18,753 bases of DNA, from contig JANYJT010000131.1 in NCBI GenBank assembly GCA_025358395.1, positions 1-18,753 of the forward strand, given 5' to 3'. Each line of letters starts with the position of its first letter. Position 1 is the stretch's first letter. The notes below the pieces were generated by a model. It saw only the letters and a program-made list of their open reading frames with translations. It searched no databases and was not told the origin of the DNA. Source of the stretch: Bacteroidia bacterium (GTDB taxonomy: Bacteria; Bacteroidota; Bacteroidia; Bacteroidales; Prolixibacteraceae). The position numbers were made by a program, and so were the translations under genes. Below, in pieces: positions 1 to 8,526 of the stretch.

Positions 1-1418
1 ACCATGGAAATGATCGGATCAATCTTTTTACCATTGCGATATTGACGGCTTCCGTAACCTGTACACCAGGCACCAACCCGCTTGCCATCTCTGGGATGAA
101 AGTCCATATAAAGGACTGCCAGATGTGATTTGTCCTTGTCCTTCACCTCGTAGGCAACTACTTCGGGATGGTAAACCGGGAGGTCGCTCCGTTTCTCAAA
201 AGTGATTCCATAAAGTTTATTGGCCACATAAAACATCCCCTTCTGAACATTGTCCAATGAAAAATAGGGTTTCAACTCGGCTTCGTCGAGGTTGTATTTC
301 TCTTTTCTTACTTTCTCAGAATAGTACCACCAATCCCATGATTGCACCTTAAATTTTCCTCCTTCTTTGTCGGCGATGGACTGTAAATCGGTCAGCTCAT
401 TTTTAGCCCTTGCAAGGGCAGGAACAAATAGCTTATCTAAAAATTGGTAGACAATCTCAGGCGTTTTGGCCATGTTTTCAACAATGACATAGGAAGCGAA
501 ATTCTTAAATCCCAATAATTTGGCCTTTTCATCCCGCAACAAAACCATTTTTTTGATCAGCTCCTTGTTGTCAAATTGATTGTCATAATCACCACGCATA
601 AAATACCCCCGGTACAATTTTTCACGCAATTCGCGGTTATTGGCGTAAGTAAGAAACGGGAGCATACTTGGCTTGGCAAGGGTAAAAACGTATTTGCCGG
701 GCAGACTGTCTTTCTTTGCTTCGATCGTGGCGGCATCAACCAGATCCGCGGAAAGACCGGAAAGATCCTCCTTCTTATCTACCACCAGTTTGAAGTTTTT
801 GTTGGTTTCCGCCAGAAGGTTTTCGCCAAACTGAAGAACTGTTTTGGACAATTCTTCATTGATTTGTCTGAGGCGGGTCTGATTTTCAGGCGACAGATTG
901 GCGCCATTGCGTTCAAAATCCTTGTAATATTTTTCGACTACTCGGATTTGCTGCGCATCCAATCCCATGCTATTCCTTTTCTCATAAACAGCCTTCACTC
1001 GTTGGAAAAGTTTGGGATTCAGCGAAATATTATCCCTGTGTCTGGTCAGTTTTGGGGTGATCTCCCGGGCCAGTTTCTGCATGGCCGGATTGGTATTGGC
1101 ACCGTTCAGATTCGAAAATATGCGCGAGGCAACCGATAGCTGATCGCCCGCCACATCAAAGGCCAGAATGGTATTTTTAAAATCGGGTGCTGCCGGATTG
1201 TTGACAATTGCATCAATTTCGGCAAGGTTCGCTTTGATACCGGCATCAATGGCAGGGAGGAAATGTTCCAGTTTAATTTCCCCGAAAGGAGGAACCATAA
1301 ATGGTGTGGTAAATGGTTTTAAAAGCGGATTTTCAGCCACAGCTGAATTTTTCTCAGCCATTACGAAAGAGCTTAAAACTAAGGGCATAGCAATCATCAG
1401 AAAGACAAATTTTTTCAT
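1..1418 (-). CDS. M3-family peptidase (Dcp/oligopeptidase A type), partial at the window edge
   Basis: This is a zinc metallopeptidase of family M3, which in related bacteria cleaves oligopeptides or removes C-terminal dipeptides in the periplasm. The frame is open from the ATG at 1418 to the left edge, giving 472 codons of an expected protein of about 700. The N-terminus MKKFVFLMIAMPLVLSSFVMA looks like a Sec signal peptide. It is followed by the family pattern: a helical prodomain with NPLLKPF near residues 30-36, LSPENQTRLRQINEELS in the middle, and near the right end of the visible part PEVVAYEVKDKD, YMDFHPRDGKRVGAW and GYGSRQYRNGKK. The zinc motif HExxH lies beyond the edge, so activity cannot be judged. 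It is the last visible gene of the leftward series, 132 bp after the WalJ gene. Assignment to M3 is firm; dipeptidyl versus oligopeptidase specificity is not resolved. Confidence 0.9.
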   Translation of the reverse strand, partial: MKKFVFLMIAMPLVLSSFVMAEKNSAVAENPLLKPFTTPFMVPPFGEIKLEHFLPAIDAGIKANLAEIDAIVNNPAAPDFKNTILAFDVAGDQLSVASRIFSNLNGANTNPAMQKLAREITPKLTRHRDNISLNPKLFQRVKAVYEKRNSMGLDAQQIRVVEKYYKDFERNGANLSPENQTRLRQINEELSKTVLQFGENLLAETNKNFKLVVDKKEDLSGLSADLVDAATIEAKKDSLPGKYVFTLAKPSMLPFLTYANNRELREKLYRGYFMRGDYDNQFDNKELIKKMVLLRDEKAKLLGFKNFASYVIVENMAKTPEIVYQFLDKLFVPALARAKNELTDLQSIADKEGGKFKVQSWDWWYYSEKVRKEKYNLDEAELKPYFSLDNVQKGMFYVANKLYGITFEKRSDLPVYHPEVVAYEVKDKDKSHLAVLYMDFHPRDGKRVGAWCTGYGSRQYRNGKKIDPIISM

Positions 1419-1550
1419 ATTGAATGGGTTTGATGTTCAGTTGGAAAAGGTACAGTTTTTTTGAAGGATAAAAAAGAATTTTACACAGCGTTACACTGGA
1501 AAGCAATCTGTTGAAACCGTCCGGATTTTGGCAGGAAAACCCAGGACTGA

Positions 1551-2312
1551 TTACCCAAATGTATGGATTTCGCTCGCGGCAAACCGGTCTGTCATTTTAA
1601 TCAGGCATCTTCCTTCCATAGGTTTGAACGCGTTGAGCGCAAGCTCCGGTCTGTTGTTCTCCGCTGATAGGTGGCTCAGGAAGATACATTGTAACTCGGG
1701 ATGAGCATGTTCGCTTGCCAATTCGAAGGCTTGTTTGTTGGAAAGATGGCCTACCGTCGATTCTATTCTGGCTTTGAGGTGATATGGATAGGGTCCCTCT
1801 TTCAGCATTTGCTGGTCATAATTGGTTTCTAAAAAGAGCGCATGGCATTGCCCCAGATGATATTTGACATTTTCACAAGGTTCACCGATGTCAGTAAAAA
1901 CGCCAATACTGATGCCCTCATGTTCGATTCTGAATGAAGTCGGTTCCGAGGCGTCATGACTTTTCAAAACAGGAAAAATCGTCAGCGAACCTACCCTGAC
2001 CGGATCATTATCCTGAACAGGGATATAAGAAATGGGTTGCCAGGTTCGAAAGGCAGCTTTGAAAGTTCCATGGGTCATATAGACCGGGATGTCCAATTTT
2101 TTTCCCATCACCCTTGCTCCCCGGATGTGGTCGCCATGTTCATGGGTAATGAAAAGAGCCTTGACCTTTGCGGGATCGAGAATCTTATCCTTCATGCGTA
2201 GCAGGATCTGCTTGAAAGAAAGTCCGGCATCAACCAATATAGCCTCATTGTTGTTACCAATGTAATAGCAATTCCCATTGCTTCCGGAAGCCAGGGCACA
2301 AATTTCGACCAT
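1551..2312 (-). CDS. MBL-fold metallo-hydrolase, WalJ/YycJ type
   Basis: This 253-residue cytoplasmic protein has the metallo-beta-lactamase fold. The opening strand with LASGSNGNCYYI (7-18), LVDAGLS (26-32) and the metal-binding motif THEHGDH (56-62) match the WalJ/YycJ/VicX group. In Firmicutes that group is linked to WalKR signalling and is thought to have nuclease activity; in Bacteroidota it is a stand-alone housekeeping gene of uncertain role. Further metal ligands are likely H103 region SHDASEP, D141 in GVFTDIGE, and the H in FLSHLSAENNRPE near residue 213. Length is close to the family norm of about 260. No signal peptide is present. It starts 35 bp after the stop of the fucosidase gene on the same strand, so read-through is possible, although the two products share no obvious job. 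The family call is strong; the substrate is unknown. Confidence 0.88.
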   Translation of the reverse strand: MVEICALASGSNGNCYYIGNNNEAILVDAGLSFKQILLRMKDKILDPAKVKALFITHEHGDHIRGARVMGKKLDIPVYMTHGTFKAAFRTWQPISYIPVQDNDPVRVGSLTIFPVLKSHDASEPTSFRIEHEGISIGVFTDIGEPCENVKYHLGQCHALFLETNYDQQMLKEGPYPYHLKARIESTVGHLSNKQAFELASEHAHPELQCIFLSHLSAENNRPELALNAFKPMEGRCLIKMTDRFAASEIHTFG

Positions 2313-2347
2313 TCTAAAATGTTAAGAGGGCGAATTTAGTACTTTTT

Positions 2348-4582
2348 TCAAAGTGTTGAGACGACTAACCTGGGTTTAATGGTTGCATCAATTTCTTTTT
2401 GGATTCCATTTACCCTTACTTTCACTTTACCGGATCTGGCAGCATAAATTTTAAAAACGGTCACTTTCCCATCCTTCCATTGGCAATCAACTTCATAGCC
2501 ACCCCTGGCACGAAGACCCGAAAAGGAACCTTCGGCTGACCAGCTTTTTGGAATCGCCGGTAACAATTGTATCTCACCTGCATGACTTTGCAGCAGCATT
2601 TCGGTTATTGCGGCTGAAATTCCAAAATTGCCGTCAAGTTGAAAAGGTGGATGATTGCAGAAAAGATTCGGCAGTGTGTTGTAAGTCAGTAATCCGCGCA
2701 CCATCATTCCTGCCTTTTCGCCTTCGCCCAATCGTGCCCACATCGCACCACGCCATGGCCAGGTCCACGACCGGCGACTGTCTCCAATGGTCGAGGCAAC
2801 AGTGAAGGTCGTATTTTCATTTTTGCCATAATTACCCGACCTGCTTCGCAGCGAAAGGATGGCAGCTCTGGCCAGATCGGGGGTATTGGTCAGGCTGATT
2901 TGCCTCCCAGGATAGACCGCGAAAAGATGCGAGGTATGGCGATGCTGGTCGTTGGGATCATCGCGATCTTCCTGCCACTCTTGCAGTTGGCCCCATTTTC
3001 CGATCTTGTTGGGCGCAAGGTGTGATTGCATATCGGCTACTTTTTTCTGATAGCCCGGGTCGATATTCAAAGCTTTGGCCATTTCCAGGTAGTTTTGAAA
3101 CAAATCCCAAACCAGCTGCTGGTCGTGCATGATGCCGTCCTCACGTGGACCGTGTTCAGGAGACCATCCCATAGGTACCATCAGCGAACCATCCGGCATT
3201 GCTTTCAGGCGGTCTTCCCAAAATTCGCAAATCTCTTTGATGACCGGATAGGCCGTATTTTGCAAATAGCTGTTATCCTGCGTGAAAGCCCAGTGTTCAT
3301 AGACATGTTGAGCATACCAGGCACTCGCCGGAATGTTCCACTCCCAGCCATTACCGCCGAAAATATTCTGGCTGGTGCGGGCTGTCCAGCCTCGGGTGTT
3401 CTTGCCAAAAGCCTTTCGCGTGGCCAATCTGCAGGGCTCCTGCTGGGCCACGATGTAATCAATGAGAGGCAGTGCGCACTCAGACAGATTGGTCGATTCG
3501 GCTGCCCAGTAGTTCATCTGGATGTTGATGTTGTTGTGGTAATCGCTGGCCCAGGCAGGGGTGTTGCTGTCGTTCCAGAGCCCCTGCAGATTGGCAGGGA
3601 GTCCGCCGGGACGGGAGGAGCTTATCAACAGATATCTGCCAAATTGAAACATTGTTTCCTCCAGATCAGGGTCGTAACCACCTTCCGAATATCTTTTTAG
3701 CCGTTCATCTGTGGGCAATGAAAGCGTTGAAACCTCACTTCTGCCGATCCCGATCATTGCCGACTTTGAAAGTCTGGTAAAGTCTTTTATGTGATTGCTC
3801 AACAATATTTTATATGATTTCTCAGATGCCAGTGCAAGCTCTTTTTCAACAGTGGGTAATGGATCTGCGCCACGCCAGCCTGATGAGTAATCGGGTTTGT
3901 AGTTGGTCCGGGCATCGAGCAGCAGGGTAAAAGAGTTGCATTTCTCGAACACCAGGCAATTGCCTTCGATTCGGATGGTGCCTCCCTGCGAAACAAACCG
4001 GACTTTGGCGGCATATTTCAATTTGTTTGGCATTTCTCCTGAAACGGTCAGGCTATTATCTGATGCCATGGCCACTGCGCCCTGGGCTGAGGACAAGGAG
4101 AGCTTTCCTGATAAGGCACTCTTTTTTGTACAGGTATAGTTGAAAACCATCACCTGATCGGGGTAACTTGCGAATGATTCGCGGGAATATTTGGCGCCTT
4201 CGATTGTAAACCCGGTTGTGTGTAAACCGGAAATAATGTCAAGAGAACGAAGATAGGAAACAGGTTCACCGATAAGATTAAAATCCAGGATCATTTCTCC
4301 GAAGTTTCGGTATGAACCGAATCCAAGATCACCTGTCTCGTATTTGCCATCCCAGTTGTTTTCGCCCGACCATAGGCTTTGTTCGTTGAACTGGATGCGC
4401 TCTTGTTTGACACCGCCAAAAAACATCGCACCCATTCGGCCATTGCCAATTGGTAAAGCTTCGGCCGACCATTTTTCGGCAGGCCTTCCATATGAAAGCG
4501 CGTATTCATGGATATTTAGCGCAAAAACGTTGGTAACCTGGAAAATGGATAGGCTGAAAATCCACAGGCTGATTTTTTTCAT
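2348..4582 (-). CDS. Secreted GH95 alpha-L-fucosidase
   Basis: A 744-residue glycoside hydrolase of family GH95, whose members release alpha-1,2-linked L-fucose, or L-galactose in some plant glycans, by inversion. A signal peptide ([21 protein letters not shown]) sends it to the periplasm or surface. The N-terminal domain has [20 protein letters not shown] (38-57) and FNEQSLWSG (65-73). The central helical barrel has [20 protein letters not shown] (315-334) and [12 protein letters not shown] (348-359). The last of these contains the asparagine pair N351/N353 that activates water in the Bifidobacterium enzyme. The general acid is E476 in GWSPEHG, and D650 in FQLDGNFG completes the set, so all expected catalytic residues are present. 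Length is normal for the family. No SusC/SusD pair, sulfatase or other glycosidase is in view, so this is a solitary fucosidase and not part of a visible polysaccharide utilisation locus. Family confidence is high; exact linkage is inferred. Confidence 0.93.
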   Translation of the reverse strand: MKKISLWIFSLSIFQVTNVFALNIHEYALSYGRPAEKWSAEALPIGNGRMGAMFFGGVKQERIQFNEQSLWSGENNWDGKYETGDLGFGSYRNFGEMILDFNLIGEPVSYLRSLDIISGLHTTGFTIEGAKYSRESFASYPDQVMVFNYTCTKKSALSGKLSLSSAQGAVAMASDNSLTVSGEMPNKLKYAAKVRFVSQGGTIRIEGNCLVFEKCNSFTLLLDARTNYKPDYSSGWRGADPLPTVEKELALASEKSYKILLSNHIKDFTRLSKSAMIGIGRSEVSTLSLPTDERLKRYSEGGYDPDLEETMFQFGRYLLISSSRPGGLPANLQGLWNDSNTPAWASDYHNNINIQMNYWAAESTNLSECALPLIDYIVAQQEPCRLATRKAFGKNTRGWTARTSQNIFGGNGWEWNIPASAWYAQHVYEHWAFTQDNSYLQNTAYPVIKEICEFWEDRLKAMPDGSLMVPMGWSPEHGPREDGIMHDQQLVWDLFQNYLEMAKALNIDPGYQKKVADMQSHLAPNKIGKWGQLQEWQEDRDDPNDQHRHTSHLFAVYPGRQISLTNTPDLARAAILSLRSRSGNYGKNENTTFTVASTIGDSRRSWTWPWRGAMWARLGEGEKAGMMVRGLLTYNTLPNLFCNHPPFQLDGNFGISAAITEMLLQSHAGEIQLLPAIPKSWSAEGSFSGLRARGGYEVDCQWKDGKVTVFKIYAARSGKVKVRVNGIQKEIDATIKPRLVVSTL

Positions 4583-4883
4583 CTTGTAATAAAATTATGA
4601 ATCAATTGAAGATGAAATTAAGAAAATATTTGCTCATTCCGACAGGGAACAAGACCGGCTCAATATAGAATTTTCGCTCACGGACGGTCTCACACAATTC
4701 CCATTTCTACAAACCTCGCTCCGCCCAGCGGCTTTGTTTCTAAACCTCTCCGTTTCTCTGTTTCAATTCTTCCTGTCCTGCAATCCGGCTCTTGAACGAC
4801 GCAAAACATTTGACACTGACTTTCTGATACAGCGTAATTAATGTCAGCCATTTTTTGAAGATTCAGTCAAAATGGAGGCCAAT
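4583..4883. other. Intergenic region upstream of the fucosidase gene
   Basis: About 300 bases between the small HMA gene and the fucosidase, both leftward. I see no open frame with coding character, no strong hairpin, no repeat and no good TAnnTTTG match on the minus strand. The 60 bases next to the fucosidase start are AT-rich and probably hold its promoter. The rest has ordinary base composition. Confidence 0.4.
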
Positions 4884-5129
4884 TCAGCTGAGCCAGTGAT
4901 CAGACCCCGGAGTTCCGGTTTTTTCACTTCCCTTGAAGCGATAACCTGCTTTTTCCACAGTCGATCTGATCAATTCATCGTTCACATAGTTACCCTTAAC
5001 GGTTACAAGTCCGGTCAGAAGATCAGCACTCACCTCATCAACCCCATGGATACCCTTGAGTCCGTTTTCGACATGCGCTTTACAGTTTTTACAGGTCATT
5101 CCTTCAACCAGAAATATTTTAGAAAACAT
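4884..5129 (-). CDS. Small HMA-domain protein, likely copper chaperone
   Basis: This 81-residue protein is a single heavy-metal-associated (HMA, ferredoxin-like) domain. The metal site is GMTCKNC (10-16), with C13 and C16 binding Cu(I) or a similar soft metal. It is followed by the usual pattern of a helix with HVENGL, a strand with VDEVSADLLTGLVTVKG and a C-terminal EKAGYRF. No signal peptide or membrane segment is present, so it should act in the cytosol as a metallochaperone or sensor partner, normally delivering copper to a CopA-type ATPase. No ATPase or copper regulator is within the window, so the partner is elsewhere. It is co-directional with the TonB-like gene upstream, 138 bp away, and that gap is AT-rich enough to hold a separate promoter. 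The domain call is strong; the exact metal is inferred. Confidence 0.88.
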   Translation of the reverse strand: MFSKIFLVEGMTCKNCKAHVENGLKGIHGVDEVSADLLTGLVTVKGNYVNDELIRSTVEKAGYRFKGSEKTGTPGSDHWLS

Positions 5130-5136
5130 AATATTT

Positions 5137-5156
5137 TAGTTTAAAATAGTTTAAAA
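5137..5156. repeat. Tandem 10-bp AT-rich repeat before the HMA gene
   Basis: The decamer tagtttaaaa occurs twice head to tail, starting 8 bp upstream of the HMA start codon. It may bind a regulator or shape the leader, but in such AT-rich sequence it could also be chance. Confidence 0.3.
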
Positions 5157-5267
5157 TTTTTTTTGTATCGATTACAATTTTATTCAAATATGAGGAATAT
5201 TCAAAATAAATAGCTGGTATTTCAGTTAAAAATTGTATTTCACGCATTAATTTTCTGCAGAACGCAG

Positions 5268-6011
5268 TTATTGCGCGACAAAAAGGTAGGAAATGGTGCC
5301 ACCTTCCTTCTCCGGTGCAGTGTTATCGGCATTAAATATCGTCTTTTCTGCCGCTTGCTTGGCATAAGCCAGGATGGTCGGATCGGAGATTTTGGAGGTT
5401 TCCCTGGGAGTGGCCTGCAGAACTTCACCGTTTCTATTAACGATAATATCAACCACAACCTCACCTCCGCCGAGTGCCAGATAAACAGGAATTGGCAATT
5501 GAAGATGGTAGCGGTTCCCAAGTATATAATGAATATTCGATTTTCCTTTGAAAGAGGAACGTTTGACCTCTTCGCGGGTCATTCCTTCTGTAGTGGCCAC
5601 CGGCATAGGAATATCGCCGATAACCGGGATTTTCTTAGCCAGATTTTTGTTCACATCGCTGGCCAGTTTTTTAGCTTCTGCCACCTCTTTGGCGTACTCC
5701 CTGTCGAAAAAGGGATCACCACTGCTGCGGGCAGACTGGTTCCCTAAATTGACAGCCCGGTTGGAGTTATTGGCACCGGATCTTCCACCGTTCATGGCGA
5801 GTGACTGATTGCCTAAATCTGTTTTTTCTTTTTCCATCTCAGGAACTTGTGATACTTCAGACACCAGATCAACAAACAATGATTCGGCAGGCAAATCGAG
5901 GCCATTCTTTAATTCGGCAAAAAGCAGGCCTAACAGCACGATGAGGTGAATGGCCAATGTGGCAATGATTCCATTGATGTTGTCGCGGTATAGACTAAAA
6001 ATTTTTGCCAT
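5268..6011 (-). CDS. TonB-like inner-membrane energy-transducer protein
   Basis: I place the start at 6011, giving 247 residues (MAKIFSLYRD...). A longer frame from 6101 would have to translate a 10-bp tandem repeat and adds a non-family leader. The layout is that of TonB proteins. There is a short cytoplasmic tail, then one membrane anchor at about residues 13-31 (NGIIATLAIHLIVLLGLLF). A low-complexity periplasmic linker rich in Asn, Gly and Ser follows at 60-105, then a charged helix at 104-127. A C-terminal alpha/beta domain covers 170-247, with GGGEVVVDIIVNRNGEVLQA and PTILAYAKQAAEKTIF. TonB family members couple the proton-motive force to outer-membrane transporters, but no ExbB/ExbD is next to it here. 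The linker lacks the Pro/Lys repeats of classic TonB, so it may instead be a TonB-like envelope protein of other function. It sits 135 bp downstream of mqnD on the same strand. Confidence 0.72.
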   Translation of the reverse strand: MAKIFSLYRDNINGIIATLAIHLIVLLGLLFAELKNGLDLPAESLFVDLVSEVSQVPEMEKEKTDLGNQSLAMNGGRSGANNSNRAVNLGNQSARSSGDPFFDREYAKEVAEAKKLASDVNKNLAKKIPVIGDIPMPVATTEGMTREEVKRSSFKGKSNIHYILGNRYHLQLPIPVYLALGGGEVVVDIIVNRNGEVLQATPRETSKISDPTILAYAKQAAEKTIFNADNTAPEKEGGTISYLFVAQ

Positions 6012-6046
6012 GAACAGATAAGAAGCAGGTCTTGCAATCAATATTA

Positions 6047-6086
6047 CACAGAGTCGCACAGAGGAGCACAGAGTTCCACAGAGTAA
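6047..6086. repeat. Four-copy CACAGAG tandem repeat, 10-bp period
   Basis: The heptamer cacagag starts at 6047, 6057, 6067 and 6077, each followed by three variable bases, so the period is exactly 10 bp. It lies 36 bp upstream of the start I chose for the TonB-like gene, within the likely leader or promoter region. The exact helical-turn spacing would put all copies on one face of the DNA. Confidence 0.8.
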
Positions 6087-6097
6087 AATTACGTCAA

Positions 6098-6112
6098 ACA
6101 AATCAGATTTGT
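6098..6112. promoter_or_regulatory. 15-bp palindrome upstream of the TonB-like gene
   Basis: ACAAATC and GATTTGT flank a single central A, giving a perfect 7+1+7 palindrome, followed at once by a GTATAC hexamer. It lies between the CACAGAG repeat and mqnD and may be an operator. There is no run of T on either side to make it a terminator. Confidence 0.35.
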
Positions 6113-6146
6113 ATACTACTATCTTTTTTTGCAGGCGGGATTTTAG

Positions 6147-6977
6147 TCAATCCAAAAACCATGCCTCCTTCAGGGTAGGGAAGATCTGCTTTTCAATGCT
6201 TTTTTCATAAAGGGTCGTAATGGCTTCTCTGCCTTTTGTGCCAAGGTCGACCGAGAAGTCATTTACATACAGCTGAATATGGTTTCGCATCACTTCCTCA
6301 TCCATGGATTGCGCGTGTTGTCTGACAAACGGGAGCGAATCGTTCGGGTTCGCAAGGGCATATTCGACACTTCGCCTAAGTACCCGGTTGACTTTTATGC
6401 GAATCTCCTGCGGGAGATTTCGTTTGATGATGATTCCGCCAAGAGGGATGGGCAATCCTGTGAACTGATCCCACCATTCTCCCAGGTCGACAATCTTCTT
6501 GAGCCCTTTTGCCTGGTACGTAAATCTGTTTTCATGAATTATCAGTCCGGCATCAGTTTCCCCCGTTAGGATCACCTCCTCGATATCGGAGAAAAGGTAC
6601 TCCTTTTTCTGATTAAGATGCGGATAAGCCAGTGAAAGGAGCAGATTAGCCGTGGTATATTTTCCGGGTATGGCAATTTTCAGATCTTTCAGCTCGTCGG
6701 GATAGATCTTGTGTTTGCTAATCAGCAAGGGACCGTTGCCAAAACCGAGGGCACTGCCTGAGGTCAGCAATTGGTACGCTTCTGACAGATAGGCAAAGGC
6801 GTGATAACTAACCTTCGTAACATCAATAGAGGCGGAAAATGCCAGCCGGTTTAACTCTTCGACATCGGCCAGGTGCACATCGAAACGCATCCCTTCGGTG
6901 TCGATTCTCCCATTGATCATGGCATCAAAGATAAAAGTGTCATTGGGACAGGTAGAGAAACCCAGCGTGAGGTTCAT
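6147..6977 (-). CDS. mqnD: 1,4-dihydroxy-6-naphthoate synthase (futalosine menaquinone pathway)
   Basis: MqnD converts cyclic dehypoxanthine futalosine to 1,4-dihydroxy-6-naphthoate in the futalosine route to menaquinone. The start at 6977 gives 276 residues. A longer frame back to 7193 only reads mqnB out of frame. The N-terminus MNLTLGFSTCPNDTFIFDAM carries the family signature SxCPNDTF. DVTKVSYHAFAYL, LGFGNGPLLISK and IPGKYTTANLLLSLAYP follow, lining the substrate cleft of this periplasmic-binding-protein-like fold. The catalytic histidine is likely H148 in AGLIIHENRFTY, equivalent to H145 of the Thermus enzyme. GLPIPLGGI is present near residue 180. The start codon overlaps the mqnB stop by one base (TGATG), indicating translational coupling. 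mqnA, mqnC and mqnE are not in the window. Confidence 0.94.
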   Translation of the reverse strand: MNLTLGFSTCPNDTFIFDAMINGRIDTEGMRFDVHLADVEELNRLAFSASIDVTKVSYHAFAYLSEAYQLLTSGSALGFGNGPLLISKHKIYPDELKDLKIAIPGKYTTANLLLSLAYPHLNQKKEYLFSDIEEVILTGETDAGLIIHENRFTYQAKGLKKIVDLGEWWDQFTGLPIPLGGIIIKRNLPQEIRIKVNRVLRRSVEYALANPNDSLPFVRQHAQSMDEEVMRNHIQLYVNDFSVDLGTKGREAITTLYEKSIEKQIFPTLKEAWFLD

Positions 6978-7669
6978 CAGGAAAGCTGTTTGATTTTGGC
7001 AAATTTCCGCAGGAAGCGGAACAACTCGTCGGTGAGATTTTCTATGGCAAGCGGAATGTCCCATTTGGTGGTATCCCTCAACTCGACATAGTTGGAAATG
7101 GCGCGAATCTCCAAAAATGGCACTTTTTCGTGTAAACAGACATAAAAGACGGCTGCACCCTCCATCGACTCCACGTCCGGATCGAAGCCGCACGTTATTT
7201 TCTTGATGCTTTCGGAGCTTCCATGACTAATATTACCTGTCACACCATCTACAGAGGCCAACTCCAGTTCCCTGTAGTGATTGGGATTTTCCATCCTTCC
7301 GTTTTTAAAGGGAAACTGATCCGTCTCCATAAATCCGGCATCAAAGAGGGAAAGAACACAGTTGTTTTCTTCGATTCCCAGGTCACATATCTGCTCGCTT
7401 TTGACATTTACTACTGTGCCAATTGAGAGCTCATCCCGGAAACTCCCAGCAATACCGGCATTGATAACCAGATCGTATTTTGTGGTGTAAAGTGCCCTGG
7501 TGAGATGATAGGCGGTAAATGTCATGCCGATGCCCGGAATTAACAAATCAATTTCCAGATCATACCATTTGTACCGGAAGATGTTCTTCCCTTCTCCCTC
7601 TATCTCAACTAGATTTTCAAAAAACTGATAAAGTTCAAAACAGGTGGCTCCAACAAACAAAATTCTCAT
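6977..7669 (-). CDS. mqnB: Futalosine hydrolase
   Basis: MqnB removes hypoxanthine from futalosine to give dehypoxanthine futalosine, an early step of the alternative menaquinone pathway. The 230-residue protein is a nucleoside-phosphorylase-like hydrolase related to MTA/SAH nucleosidase. Visible landmarks are LFVGATCFEL at the N-terminus, PGIGMTFTAYHL (45-56), NAGIAGSF (70-77), VESMEGAA (166-173), whose glutamates hold the ribose, and ISNYVELRD (191-199) in place of the ISD of MTAN. This combination, together with mqnD following with a 1-nt overlap, separates futalosine hydrolase from plain MTA nucleosidase. It is the first gene of the pair and has a TAnnTTTG -7 element at 7702-7709, about 30 bp before its start codon. 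It is divergent from folE. Confidence 0.93.
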   Translation of the reverse strand: MRILFVGATCFELYQFFENLVEIEGEGKNIFRYKWYDLEIDLLIPGIGMTFTAYHLTRALYTTKYDLVINAGIAGSFRDELSIGTVVNVKSEQICDLGIEENNCVLSLFDAGFMETDQFPFKNGRMENPNHYRELELASVDGVTGNISHGSSESIKKITCGFDPDVESMEGAAVFYVCLHEKVPFLEIRAISNYVELRDTTKWDIPLAIENLTDELFRFLRKFAKIKQLS

Positions 7670-7701
7670 TCGGCAAAAAAAGGTCTAATTAATTAGCGGA
7701 G

Positions 7702-7709
7702 CAAAAGTA
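7702..7709 (-). promoter_or_regulatory. -7 promoter element of mqnB-mqnD
   Basis: On the minus strand the sequence reads TACTTTTG, an exact match to the Bacteroidota -7 consensus TAnnTTTG, 32 bp before the mqnB start codon. No clear TTTG -33 box is seen at the ideal distance, so support is only from the -7 element and its position. Confidence 0.5.
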
Positions 7710-7888
7710 AAATTTCCTTGGTCTAAATTGAACCACTAACTAACATTCATACTTGATTTGGCGAAAAAAGTTAATAAAAGTTGTTTATTTGTATCAAGTT
7801 TAATTAAAGATTTGTCCAGAACCCCGCCCCCGAACCATCTGAACTGTTGTTTTGGTTTTCTGGTGTGGATCATTTAAAATATCTTAAC

Positions 7889-8515
7889 ATGCAATTCTCA
7901 TTACACAAGAAAAAATCGGATGGTTACCAGAAAATAGAGCGATATCCTGAGGAGACCGTCACCAAATTGGCAGAACTTTACCGGCAAATAATCGGGTTGA
8001 TTGGCGAAGATCCGTCGCGCGAGGGACTCGATAAATCCCCCCTGAGGATTGCAAAGTCCATTCAATTTATGACCCAGGGCTACAGCATGGACCCGGAGGA
8101 GATACTCCGGTCGGCTATGTTCAAAGAGGAGTATCGCCAGATGGTCATTGTCAAGGACATTGAAATTTACTCCTTGTGCGAACACCACATGCTTCCTTTC
8201 TTCGGGAAAGCCCATGTGGCCTATATTCCAAATGGTTACATTACCGGACTTAGCAAAATTGCCAGAGTAGTGGAGGCTTACTCCCGACGGCTTCAGGTTC
8301 AGGAACGACTCACTCTGCAGATCAAGGAGTGCATCCAGAATACACTTTCGCCACTGGGTGTAGCAGTCGTCATTGAAGCAAAGCACATGTGCATGTGCAT
8401 GCGCGGGATCGAAAAACAGAATTCAGTTACCACTACTTCCGACTTTACCGGAGCCTTCGAGAAGGTCGCAACGAGGGAGGAGTTTATCAGACTTATCAGC
8501 TCGAAGTTGTCGTGA
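7889..8515 (+). CDS. folE: GTP cyclohydrolase I
   Basis: FolE converts GTP to 7,8-dihydroneopterin triphosphate, the first step of folate and pterin synthesis, and can also feed queuosine synthesis. I prefer the start at 7889 ([14 protein letters not shown], 208 residues) over an in-frame ATG at 7847, because the extra 14 residues ([14 protein letters not shown]) look non-coding. The zinc ligands are present as C97 and H100 in [20 protein letters not shown] and C168 in [33 protein letters not shown] and [20 protein letters not shown], which bind substrate at the subunit interfaces of the decamer, are intact. The gene is monocistronic, divergent from mqnB, and its stop lies 11 bp from that of the convergent ATPase gene. 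Confidence 0.95.
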   Translation: MQFSLHKKKSDGYQKIERYPEETVTKLAELYRQIIGLIGEDPSREGLDKSPLRIAKSIQFMTQGYSMDPEEILRSAMFKEEYRQMVIVKDIEIYSLCEHHMLPFFGKAHVAYIPNGYITGLSKIARVVEAYSRRLQVQERLTLQIKECIQNTLSPLGVAVVIEAKHMCMCMRGIEKQNSVTTTSDFTGAFEKVATREEFIRLISSKLS

Positions 8516-8526
8516 ATCCTATTTGG

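Noticed and set aside
576..1139. 187-codon plus-strand frame
   Set aside because: It lies wholly antisense to the M3 peptidase, whose frame shows clear family motifs.
2348..4582. Polysaccharide utilisation locus around the fucosidase
   Set aside because: No SusC/SusD, sugar sensor or second glycosidase is in the window; a lone fucosidase does not make a locus.
6012..6101. Longer start for the TonB-like gene
   Set aside because: The extra 30 residues come from the CACAGAG repeat and a Cys-rich stretch; MAKIFSLYRD just before the membrane anchor is the natural start.
6977..7193. N-terminal extension of mqnD to an upstream ATG
   Set aside because: It would read mqnB out of frame and gives a Cys/Arg-rich leader foreign to the family; the TGATG overlap start is far better.
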